Source: Geitlerinema sp. PCC 7407 (GTDB lineage Bacteria; Cyanobacteriota; Cyanobacteriia; PCC-7407). From it: 64,000 nucleotides of DNA. The translations under genes and the position numbers were made by a program. Each line of letters begins with the position of its first letter. Position 1 is the stretch's first letter. This document shows, in pieces, positions 37,368 through 45,111 of this stretch. The DNA lies in assembly GCF_000317045.1 (NCBI RefSeq), contig NC_019703.1, positions 319,501 to 383,500 of the forward strand, in the 5' to 3' direction. The notes below the pieces were generated by a model, which saw only the letters and a list, made by a program, of their open reading frames with translations, was not told the DNA's origin and did not search any database.

Positions 37368-38471
37368 TTACAAATACTGGCCCAAAATGGCGGCGGTTTG
37401 CTGGCCGGTCCGCTCCCAGCTAAACTGCTGCGATCGCGCGAGGCTGAGGGATTGAAGCTGCGATCGCCCATGATCATCGGTGGCGACCTGGCGCATGGCG
37501 GCGGCGATCGCCTCGGGCCGGTAGGGGTCCACCAGCAGGGCTGCATCTCCGGCCACCTCGGGCACCGAGGCCTGGTTGGAGGTGATCACGGCGGTGCCGC
37601 AGGCCATGGCCTCCAGCACCGGCAAGCCAAAGCCCTCCCACAGGCTGGGAAACACCAGGGCGATCGCCTGATTGAGCAAGCGCGGCAGATCGCCGTAGGG
37701 CACGTAGGACAAGAACTTCACCCGGTGGGCCAAGCCCAGCTCGGCCGCCTGCGCCGCCAGAGCGGGCGTAAAGCGCGGATCGGCGGGGCCAGCGATCCAC
37801 AGCTCGACGTCAGGCAAATCCCGCACCTGACCAAAGGCCTCGATCAGGCGGTGGAGGTTCTTGTAGGGGTCGTGGCGACCGACGTAAAAAAAGTAGTTCT
37901 GGGTCGGCAAAGAAAGGGGCCGGAAGTGCTCGGCGTCGTAGGCCAGGGGCACTGCGGTCATTTTGCGGGCGGGCAGGCCGTAGAAGTGGGTGATGTCTCG
38001 GGCGGTGGCCTCCGAGTCGCAGAGGATGTGGGCAGCCTGGCGCAGCACCTGGGGCACGTAGTGGCGAAAGTACAGCCGCAGGGGCGATCGCGCCGAGCCG
38101 AAGCGCAGGGGAATCAGGTCGTGGACGGTGACCACCGAGCGGGTGCGTCGCCACAGAGGCGTCTCCGGCACCGGGGAAAACAGCAGAGACGCCCCCAGCT
38201 GGCGATACAGCTTGGGCAGCTGAAACTGGGTCCACAGCAGCCGCCGCAGGTGACCTCGCGAGCCGTGCTCGGCGGTGAGGTTGGCGGGGGTCGGGATGCA
38301 GCGAAAGCCCTCGAAGGGATGGGCTGTCAGCAGGGTGGGCTGGAGCGATCGCAGGTGAGGCACCAGCTGCCGAGCGTAGGTGGTCAGGCCCGTGGGCTGC
38401 TGCATCAGCAGCGATAGATTGATCAGCAGAGAATCGCTCAAAGCTTTAGGGCGCGCCGCCCGGACATCCAC
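37368..38471 (-). CDS. Group-1 (GT4) glycosyltransferase
   Basis: A 367-residue GT-B enzyme with an N-terminal GLTTYARQLVPHLR acceptor-domain start and the donor-site LVFPSLWEGFGLPVLEAMAC motif. Similar proteins transfer mannose, glucose or rhamnose to growing polysaccharides. The frame opens at ATG 38471, overlapping the previous gene by 34 bp. A TTG at 38441 gives a 4-nt TTGA overlap with the preceding stop, as in the other couplings in this operon, and is a plausible real start. Last gene of the operon. Confidence 0.85.
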   Translation of the reverse strand: MDVRAARPKALSDSLLINLSLLMQQPTGLTTYARQLVPHLRSLQPTLLTAHPFEGFRCIPTPANLTAEHGSRGHLRRLLWTQFQLPKLYRQLGASLLFSPVPETPLWRRTRSVVTVHDLIPLRFGSARSPLRLYFRHYVPQVLRQAAHILCDSEATARDITHFYGLPARKMTAVPLAYDAEHFRPLSLPTQNYFFYVGRHDPYKNLHRLIEAFGQVRDLPDVELWIAGPADPRFTPALAAQAAELGLAHRVKFLSYVPYGDLPRLLNQAIALVFPSLWEGFGLPVLEAMACGTAVITSNQASVPEVAGDAALLVDPYRPEAIAAAMRQVATDDHGRSQLQSLSLARSQQFSWERTGQQTAAILGQYL

Positions 38472-39286
38472 AACCCCTGTAGTTTACCAAGGGCGATCGC
38501 GGGTTTGAGGGGCAGCAGGGCGATCGCCTTTAGGCCGAGGCGCAGCGATCGCCCCCACAGCGCCCGCCGGTGGGCGTAGCGCGCCAGCGTCAGCAGATAG
38601 CTCTCGGTGCTGTAGCGAAACTTTTGGCGGGCGTTGCGGCTCGTCACCGAGGACGGCGCATGAATCACCTGCACCTGGGTCGCCAGGCCGACGGTGTGGC
38701 CCTGTTCGGCGTAGCGGCGGCAAAAATCCACGTCTTCGTAATAGAGAAAATAGGCCGGATCAAACTGGGGACACCGGTTAAAGCGCCCCAGCTGGAGCAT
38801 CAGGCTGCAGCCGCTCACCCAGGGCGTAGGGATCCAGGGCTGCTCTGGGGAGGGCAGGGTTTCGAGGGCGTGGATTTCGCCCCGCGCCGGATCAAAAAAG
38901 CCGCCGCCAAACCAGGGCTCCCCCTCCGGCGTCAGCACCACGGTCCCCAGGATGGACGCTGGAGGCTGGCTTTCCCATAGCTGCTGGGCTTGGCTCAGGG
39001 CGCGATCGCCCAGCCACGCGTCCGGATTGATCAGCCAGGCGATCGCCTGGGGATCCTGCGCAAACACGTAGTGCAGGCCCGCATTGCAGCCGCCGCCGAA
39101 GCCGCAGTTTTCCCCCGTCTCCAAGATCACGGTGCGATCGCTCGCCCACTGGTAGACGGCCCGGTCTTCGGGTGAGTTGTTCACGATCACCCAGCGCCAG
39201 GCGATCGCCGTTTCCGCCATGAGAGACGCCTGGAGCCGCGCCAGCAGCGCCGATGAGCGGTAGTTGACCGTGATGAAATAAATCAC
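38438..39286 (-). CDS. Group-2 glycosyltransferase (rhamnosyltransferase type)
   Basis: A 282-residue GT-A enzyme. MIYFITVNYRSSALLARLQA opens the nucleotide-binding fold, IAWRWVIVNNSPEDRAVYQW precedes it, NCGFGGGCNAGL is the GGNxG signature of rhamnosyltransferases, and YFLYYEDVDFCRRYAEQG is the acceptor ED motif. The GTG start at 39286 overlaps the rfbA stop (GTGA), showing translational coupling. Acceptor unknown. Confidence 0.85.
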   Translation of the reverse strand: MIYFITVNYRSSALLARLQASLMAETAIAWRWVIVNNSPEDRAVYQWASDRTVILETGENCGFGGGCNAGLHYVFAQDPQAIAWLINPDAWLGDRALSQAQQLWESQPPASILGTVVLTPEGEPWFGGGFFDPARGEIHALETLPSPEQPWIPTPWVSGCSLMLQLGRFNRCPQFDPAYFLYYEDVDFCRRYAEQGHTVGLATQVQVIHAPSSVTSRNARQKFRYSTESYLLTLARYAHRRALWGRSLRLGLKAIALLPLKPAIALGKLQGLWMSGRRALKL

Positions 39287-40359
39287 ACCAGCTCAATTTG
39301 GGAATCGTCGCCCACCATGAAGCGCACCGCCTTGGGCCGCCGCTCCGCCACGCAGAGCTGGACGCGCTGGCCGATCACGCTGTCGACGATCCGCTGATGA
39401 ATGCCGGTGACCGTCGCCCCCTGGAGAATCACGCTGTGGTCTAGGTCCACATCCACCAGCTTGACCCCGTTGGCAATGCTGCTGTAGGGGCCGATAAAGC
39501 AATTTTCTAGATGGCAGTTTTCGCCGATGATCACCGGGCCGCGAATGGTGCAGTGGCGAATCTCGGAGTTGGCCCCGATTTGGACGCGCCCGATGATTTT
39601 GCTGCTCTCGTCGATGGTCCCCAGCACCTCGCTGTGGTGCAGCTTGGTATCGAGAATGATCCGGTTGGCTTCGAGCAGATCGTCTTTTTTGCCGGTGTCG
39701 AGCCACCAGCCGTCCAGGGTGCAGGCCTCCACGGCGCGCTGCTGGTCAATCAGGTACTGAATGGCGTCGGTGATTTCCAGCTCGCCCCGGGCCGAGGGCT
39801 GGATATTGGCGATCGCATCGTGAATGGAGTCATTGAAGAAATACACGCCCACCAGCGCCAGGTTAGACGCGGGCTGAGCGGGCTTTTCCACCAGGCGCAG
39901 CACCCGGCCCGCGGCGTCCACCTCCGCTACCCCAAAGGCGCTGGGATTTTTGACCGATCGCAGCAGGATCAGGCTGTCGAGGTGCTGGCTCTTGAAGCGA
40001 TTGAGGAAGCCTTGCAGCTCGTTTTGGATCAGGTTGTCGCCCAGGTACATGATGAAGGGCGCGTCCCCCAAGAAAGGCTGGGCGATTTTCACCGCGTGGG
40101 CCAGTCCGGCGGCTTCCTCTTGCAGGATGTAGGTGATCTGGGCGCCAAAGCGATCGCCGCTGCCGGTTTTGCTGCGCACCTCGTCGCCTGTCTGGGGGCT
40201 GATGATGATGCCGATATCGGTGATGCCTGCGGCCACGATGGACTCGATGCCGTACCAGAGAATCGGCTTGTTGGCCACGGGCACAAGCTGCTTGGCGCCG
40301 GTGTAGGTGAGAGGCCGGAGTCGCGTACCTTTGCCGCCGGAGAGGATCAGCGCTTTCAT
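39283..40359 (-). CDS. rfbA: Glucose-1-phosphate thymidylyltransferase, long form
   Basis: RmlA makes dTDP-glucose from glucose-1-phosphate and dTTP, the first step to dTDP-L-rhamnose. The 358-residue protein has the nucleotidyl-transfer motif GGKGTRLRPLT and KQLVPVANKPIL. The C-terminal third is a left-handed beta-helix (hexapeptide repeats IIGRVQIGANSEIRHCTIRG), as in the long RmlA forms; short RmlA is about 290 residues. ATGA overlap with rfbD. Confidence 0.9.
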   Translation of the reverse strand: MKALILSGGKGTRLRPLTYTGAKQLVPVANKPILWYGIESIVAAGITDIGIIISPQTGDEVRSKTGSGDRFGAQITYILQEEAAGLAHAVKIAQPFLGDAPFIMYLGDNLIQNELQGFLNRFKSQHLDSLILLRSVKNPSAFGVAEVDAAGRVLRLVEKPAQPASNLALVGVYFFNDSIHDAIANIQPSARGELEITDAIQYLIDQQRAVEACTLDGWWLDTGKKDDLLEANRIILDTKLHHSEVLGTIDESSKIIGRVQIGANSEIRHCTIRGPVIIGENCHLENCFIGPYSSIANGVKLVDVDLDHSVILQGATVTGIHQRIVDSVIGQRVQLCVAERRPKAVRFMVGDDSQIELV

Positions 40360-41246
40360 TGTTTTAGGTGGTGGAGTAACTGTCGGAGGCCCTGACGCCA
40401 GTGGGGCGGCGTTTCGCCCAGAACTGCCGCTAGCTTATCGCAGGCCAAGACGGAATAGGCAGGCCGCCGCGCCGGGGTCGGGTAGTCGGCGGTGGTGATG
40501 GGCACCACGCGCTGCACGGCCAGCGGAAAATCGAGGGCGCGCGCCTCTTCGAAGATGGCGATAGCGAAGTCGTACCAGCTGGCGACGCCGCTGCTGGTGT
40601 AGTGGTAGATGCCAGCGGTCTGGGGGCCTAGGTGCGGGACAAACTGGGCGATCGCCCCCGCCAAGTCCCCGGCCCAGGTGGGGCTGCCCACCTGATCGGC
40701 TACGACGCGAATCTCTTCGCGATCGCTCCCGAGGCGCAGCATGGTTTTGACAAAGTTGCCCTTGCCGTGGGGGCCACACACCCAGGCGGTGCGAAAAATC
40801 GCGTAGGAAGCGTCTCCGGACACCCGGTAGGCCTGCTGGACGGCCTGCTCCCCCGCCAGTTTGGAATGGCCGTAGACGCTCAGGGGGCTGGTGGGGTCGT
40901 CGGGCCGGTAGGGCGTGTTTTTGCGCCCGTCAAAGACGTAGTCCGTGGAGATGTGAATAAAGGCGGCGCCGTGGCTCTGGGCGGCGCGGGCCAGGTGGTC
41001 AGGGGCGATCGCGTTTACGGCGTAGGCCAGCTCTGACTCGCTTTCGGCCCGGTCCACGGCGGTGTAGGCCGCCGCATTGACCACCACATCCGGGCCCACC
41101 GTCTCCAGCAGCCCGACCATGCGCTCGGGATGGGCAAAGTCCATCTCTTCGCGGCTTACGCCGATCACCTCTCCCAGGGGGGCTAGGGTGCGCTGGAGCT
41201 CGTGGCCGACTTGGCCGGTCACCCCGGTCAGCAAAAACCGTTTCAC
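40356..41246 (-). CDS. rfbD: dTDP-4-dehydrorhamnose reductase
   Basis: RmlD reduces dTDP-4-keto-L-rhamnose to dTDP-L-rhamnose. The 296-residue SDR has the glycine-rich TGVTGQVGHELQ and the YxxxK pair (VYGHSKLAGEQAV), with STDYVFDG upstream. GTG start at 41246 overlaps the rfbC stop by 4 nt. Last step of the pathway, adjacent to the third (rfbC). Confidence 0.95.
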   Translation of the reverse strand: MKRFLLTGVTGQVGHELQRTLAPLGEVIGVSREEMDFAHPERMVGLLETVGPDVVVNAAAYTAVDRAESESELAYAVNAIAPDHLARAAQSHGAAFIHISTDYVFDGRKNTPYRPDDPTSPLSVYGHSKLAGEQAVQQAYRVSGDASYAIFRTAWVCGPHGKGNFVKTMLRLGSDREEIRVVADQVGSPTWAGDLAGAIAQFVPHLGPQTAGIYHYTSSGVASWYDFAIAIFEEARALDFPLAVQRVVPITTADYPTPARRPAYSVLACDKLAAVLGETPPHWRQGLRQLLHHLKQ

Positions 41247-41788
41247 GCAAACACCTCCGCCGCCGCGAAGGGCACGCCTGCTTGGTCCTTGGCCGAAAGA
41301 ATCGGCTCACCCGTCAGGGGCCAGGCGATCGCCAAATCCGGATCGTCCCAGCGGATGCAGCGCTCGTGCTCGGGGGCGTAGTAGTCCGTGGTTTTGTAGA
41401 GCACCTCGGCCTGCTCGGACAGCACCAGGAAGCCGTGACCAAAGCCCGCCGGTACCCAGAGCTGATGCTTGTTTTGGGCGCTCAGCTCGTAGCCGACCCA
41501 CTGACCAAAGGTGGGAGAGCTGCGCCGCAGATCCACCGCCACATCGTAGATCTGGCCCACGATCACGCGGACGAGTTTGCCCTGGGGCTGCTGAATCTGG
41601 TAGTGCAGGCCGCGCAGGACATTTTGCCGGGACGAGGAGTGGTTGTCTTGAACGAACTGGACCGAGTTTCCAGCCTTTTCGGTGAAAACCCGCTGATTGT
41701 AACTTTCAAAGAAAAAACCGCGATCGTCCCCAAACACCCGCGGTTCGAGGAGCAAGACGTCGGGAATCTCAGAAGGGTGAAACTGCAT
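41243..41788 (-). CDS. rfbC: dTDP-4-dehydrorhamnose 3,5-epimerase
   Basis: RmlC epimerises C3 and C5 of dTDP-4-keto-6-deoxyglucose. The 181-residue cupin shows the conserved GLHYQIQQPQGKLVRVIVGQ with the base histidine, and GFGHGFLVLS. Length and motifs are normal. It is followed by rfbD and rfbA in overlap. The second enzyme (rfbB) is not present in the window. Confidence 0.95.
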   Translation of the reverse strand: MQFHPSEIPDVLLLEPRVFGDDRGFFFESYNQRVFTEKAGNSVQFVQDNHSSSRQNVLRGLHYQIQQPQGKLVRVIVGQIYDVAVDLRRSSPTFGQWVGYELSAQNKHQLWVPAGFGHGFLVLSEQAEVLYKTTDYYAPEHERCIRWDDPDLAIAWPLTGEPILSAKDQAGVPFAAAEVFA

Positions 41789-41841
41789 AGGCGACCCGCC
41801 GGGAAATCACTCAAGCCATTGTGCCCTGGAATGGGCGATCG

Positions 41842-42768
41842 CTAGATCTGCTGTCGCATCCAGGCGTAGGTTTTTTTCAGGGCCTCGGGCCAGGCGGTCT
41901 CGGGCTGCCACCCCAGCACCTGCCGCGCCCGGGAGATATCCAAAACATTGATCGGGACATCGATGGGCCGCCCAGGCTTGTAAATGCGGGCGATCGGGGC
42001 CTTGAGCACCGCCTCCAGGGAGTCGAGCACCTGGTTGAGGCTGTAGCCTTGGCCGCTGCCAATGTTGAAAAGCGTCTCGGGGCCGCTGTACTGGCCAGCT
42101 TTGACCAGGGCGGCGGCGACGTCCTGCACGTAGACGTAGTCCCGCACCACCTCGCCATCGCCCCAGATCTCGATGGTTTCGCCCCGCAGGGCCTTGGCCA
42201 AAAAGATGCCGACCACGCCCTGGCGCTTTTCTAGGGGCTGGCGCTCGCCAAACAGGTTGGAGACCCGCAGCACGCAGTAGTCGATGTGGTGAACGGCGGC
42301 GTACATGTGCAGGTACTTTTCGATGGCCAGCTTGCTGATGCCGTAGGCGCAGATGGGCTGGGTGGGGGCGTCCTCGTGGAGGGGGAGCGATCGCGGAATG
42401 CCGTAGACGGTGCCCCCGGAGGAGACAAACACGATCTTGCGGACGCCAGCCTCTTGGGCGATCGCCAATAGCTGCAGGGTGCTCTCGACATTGGAGCGCA
42501 GATCGTAGATGGGGTCGCGGTTCGAGGACTCCGGTACCGTCGTGCTGATCAGGTGGTAGATCGTGTCGCAGCCCGTGACCGCTTCCTCGAGGGCCGCGCG
42601 ATCGCAAAAGTCCCCGATCGCCCACTCGACTTTCCCAGAGCCCAGCACCAGGGGAACTTGCGATCGCCCAAAGGCCCGCACCGGCTGCCCCGCAGCACTC
42701 AGCGCTTCACACAGATGGGAGCCCAGAAACCCCGAGGCTCCCAACACCAACGATCCCTTAGAGTTCAT
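41842..42768 (-). CDS. NAD-dependent sugar-nucleotide epimerase/dehydratase
   Basis: A 308-residue extended SDR with the GASGFLGSHLCE Rossmann motif and the YGISKLAIEKY catalytic Tyr-Lys pair. The domain DFCDRAALEEAVTGCDTIYH and SGGTVYG is of the UDP-glucose/GlcNAc-4-epimerase type. It does not look like rfbB (about 350 residues with dehydratase catalytic Asp-Glu), so a 4-epimerase is likelier; specificity is inferred only from family. ATG 42768 overlaps the preceding gene by 11 bp. Confidence 0.8.
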   Translation of the reverse strand: MNSKGSLVLGASGFLGSHLCEALSAAGQPVRAFGRSQVPLVLGSGKVEWAIGDFCDRAALEEAVTGCDTIYHLISTTVPESSNRDPIYDLRSNVESTLQLLAIAQEAGVRKIVFVSSGGTVYGIPRSLPLHEDAPTQPICAYGISKLAIEKYLHMYAAVHHIDYCVLRVSNLFGERQPLEKRQGVVGIFLAKALRGETIEIWGDGEVVRDYVYVQDVAAALVKAGQYSGPETLFNIGSGQGYSLNQVLDSLEAVLKAPIARIYKPGRPIDVPINVLDISRARQVLGWQPETAWPEALKKTYAWMRQQI

Positions 42769-43999
42769 GGCTGAGGCGGTCAAAGATCTTCGCAACTTTA
42801 TCAGATTCCGCTTCCCAGCTGGTTTGCTGGGCGTAGTCTAGGCCCCGCTCGATCAGCTGTTTGCGGCGCGGCTCGTCCAGCAGCAGCGCCACCAGCGCCT
42901 CGCTCAGGGCCTCCACCGTCGGCTCGGCCAGCACCGCCACGTCTTCGGTGACCAGCCATTCCACATTGGGACCGCGATTGCTCACCACCGGGCAGCCGCT
43001 GGCCATCAGCTCCAGAGGCAGCAGCGACAGGTTGGTAAAGGACAGGACCAGCGCCGCATCGCACTGGCTGTAGAGCTCCGGCAGATCCTTGAGAGCCAAA
43101 ACCCCGGGGCTAGAGTGCTGGAAGGGCAAAACGTAATTGGAGGTGTCCCAGCCCGCCAAAATAAACTGGGTGTCCGGCAGCTGCTTGGCCACCTCCGCCA
43201 GCACCAACAGCCCCAGCTCGAAGGCGCGGCGCGGCGTCACCGGCCGCGCATAAAAGAAGACCGTGCGTGTGTGGGGGTCGCGGCGTGGATAGGGCCGATA
43301 GAGGTCGCGATCGAAGGAAAAGCCCATGGCCGCCGTGCGCATGCCATATTCTCGGGCCAGCTTGTCCGCGAGCCACTGGCCAGCCGTGATGCCAAAGAAG
43401 TTGAACCGGTAGGTTTGCTCAGCCCACAGATAGTCGCTGCCGTGGGCGTAGAAAAAAGGCTCAAAGTCCTGGACGAAATAGCACCGCAGGGCCGTACCGC
43501 GGAAGTTGCGGACGGTGTGGGCCGTGATCCAGCTCGTGGCCACGGTGATCCAGGCAGGCTGGAGGGAGGCTTCGCCGATGCCAACGCTCGCCTGCACAGG
43601 GCTAAAGTGCTTGCGGATGGAGTCGCGGGCGGCCTCGCCGGAGGCGAACTGACAGGGGCCGACGATGGTGATGTGGCAGGTGTAGCCCTGGCGCTCGAGG
43701 TTTTCGACCAGACGAAAAATATTGATGTGGCCACCGGAGCCGATGCCAAAGTCGGGGATGACCCAGTTCACGGACTTGCGATCGCAGCGATCGCGATCGA
43801 GGGGCTCGCCGAAGGGCTGGTGGCGGACAAAGTCGTAGAACGAAACGACGTCAATCTTGCCCAGATTTTGGGTCGAAAGATCGGTGATGGACTTTTTGAG
43901 ATACCGGAAATAGAGGTGACGCAAGAGGCCGCGGGTGCCGAGCTTGCGCCAGTAGAACTTCAGTAACCCTAGTTTTTTGCGGACCTTGATAATGATCAC
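42758..43999 (-). CDS. WsaF-like rhamnosyltransferase (GT4-type)
   Basis: A 413-residue GT-B protein. GIGSGGHINIFRLVENLERQ starts the acceptor domain, FVQDFEPFFYAHGSDYLWAE is typical of WsaF-type enzymes, and the donor region has LELMASGCPVVSNRGPNVEW. WsaF of Geobacillus transfers L-rhamnose to S-layer glycan, which fits the rfbACD genes alongside. The start is GTG 43999. It overlaps the epimerase gene by 11 bp. Confidence 0.75.
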   Translation of the reverse strand: MIIIKVRKKLGLLKFYWRKLGTRGLLRHLYFRYLKKSITDLSTQNLGKIDVVSFYDFVRHQPFGEPLDRDRCDRKSVNWVIPDFGIGSGGHINIFRLVENLERQGYTCHITIVGPCQFASGEAARDSIRKHFSPVQASVGIGEASLQPAWITVATSWITAHTVRNFRGTALRCYFVQDFEPFFYAHGSDYLWAEQTYRFNFFGITAGQWLADKLAREYGMRTAAMGFSFDRDLYRPYPRRDPHTRTVFFYARPVTPRRAFELGLLVLAEVAKQLPDTQFILAGWDTSNYVLPFQHSSPGVLALKDLPELYSQCDAALVLSFTNLSLLPLELMASGCPVVSNRGPNVEWLVTEDVAVLAEPTVEALSEALVALLLDEPRRKQLIERGLDYAQQTSWEAESDKVAKIFDRLSHEL

Positions 44000-44079
44000 A
44001 AGTGGTGCCTTTGGCGGCGATCGCCCCTTTCCCTAACTCCTGAGTCCCCCAGCGGAGACATCCAACAAAACAATACGCT

Positions 44080-45045
44080 CTAAGCCCGCCGCTTCAGCGA
44101 CTGATCGAGGGAAATTGTCGCGACGAGCCGCCGCGGGAGCCGATCGGCCCGCTCCCCCAGGTAGTAGCCGAGCTGCCGCGCCAGATTCAAAAAGGGCGAT
44201 CGCAGGGGCCAAGCGGGGGCCTGGCGAAACAGCCGCGTCTGCTTGGCGTAGCGCCAGTCCGCCAGCGTACTGCGCACAAAGTGGCCGACCAAGTGAACAA
44301 AGCTGGGACACAGCTGATAGCCAAAGAGCGATCGCAGCGCCTTCGACTCATCAAAGGAGCGCCGCCCGTACTCCACGATCGAGTAGTTGTGGGAGTGGTA
44401 GACCGCCGCATCATCGGCGTAGGCCTTGCCATAGCCCGCCTCGATGATTTGCTTGGCCCAGATCTGGTCCTCCGCAAAGTCCACATCGGGATAAGGGTAC
44501 TTTTCCCAGACGCTGCGCCGCACACAGGCATTGTTGTCTGAGAAAAAGTGCAGGACCTGCCGGTAGCCCGCCTCCCGCTGATAGCGATCGCGATCTTCTA
44601 GGCGCGCCACCAGCGGCCAAGTCAAGAAATGATCAAAATGAAGCTGCAAATCTCTCGCCACAAAAGGATTGCAGCCCGGATAGGGCAAATGACGCCCAAA
44701 GGCTCCCGCTACGTCCGGCGCCTGATCCGCTGCTCCGACCAAATTTCGCAGCCAGGCAGAGCTCGCTGGCAGCGCATCGTGGGTAATCAGCGCCACGAAC
44801 TCGCCCTTGGCCATAGAAATCCCCAAATTGCGGGTTCGACCGTGGCCAAATTCCTGAGGCGCAATGGTGTGCACGCGCACCTGCTCCCCCAGGGACCGGC
44901 AATAGTCCACGGTGCCGTCCGTTGACCCAGAGTCGATCACCAAGACCTCGTAGGGCCAAGGTGTCTCCTGACTCAAAACAGCCTCCATCACCTTGCGAAA
45001 TAGGGCACCCGGATTTTTGGTCGGAATCAAGACGGTGGCTTTCAA
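44080..45045 (-). CDS. Group-2 glycosyltransferase, GHGxTRN type
   Basis: A 321-residue GT-A enzyme with VLIPTKNPGALFRKVMEAVL, the IDSGSTDGTVDYCRSL nucleotide site, and FGHGRTRNLGISMAKGEFVA, a motif frequent in rhamnosyltransferases. The VDFAEDQIWAKQIIEAG segment holds the conserved ED base. It lacks membrane helices, so it should act at the cytoplasmic face. The start is TTG 45045. No other function is apparent. Confidence 0.85.
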   Translation of the reverse strand: MKATVLIPTKNPGALFRKVMEAVLSQETPWPYEVLVIDSGSTDGTVDYCRSLGEQVRVHTIAPQEFGHGRTRNLGISMAKGEFVALITHDALPASSAWLRNLVGAADQAPDVAGAFGRHLPYPGCNPFVARDLQLHFDHFLTWPLVARLEDRDRYQREAGYRQVLHFFSDNNACVRRSVWEKYPYPDVDFAEDQIWAKQIIEAGYGKAYADDAAVYHSHNYSIVEYGRRSFDESKALRSLFGYQLCPSFVHLVGHFVRSTLADWRYAKQTRLFRQAPAWPLRSPFLNLARQLGYYLGERADRLPRRLVATISLDQSLKRRA

Positions 45046-45111
45046 AACAACCTCTTCGGTAGGACGCTGCGTGCTCGATTGTAGCGGTTTCGCGGGACTA
45101 GATCGTGCTGT

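Noticed and set aside
43115-43966. Plus-strand frame of 283 codons opposite the WsaF-like gene
   Set aside because: It is antisense to a clear glycosyltransferase with no recognisable motif of its own.
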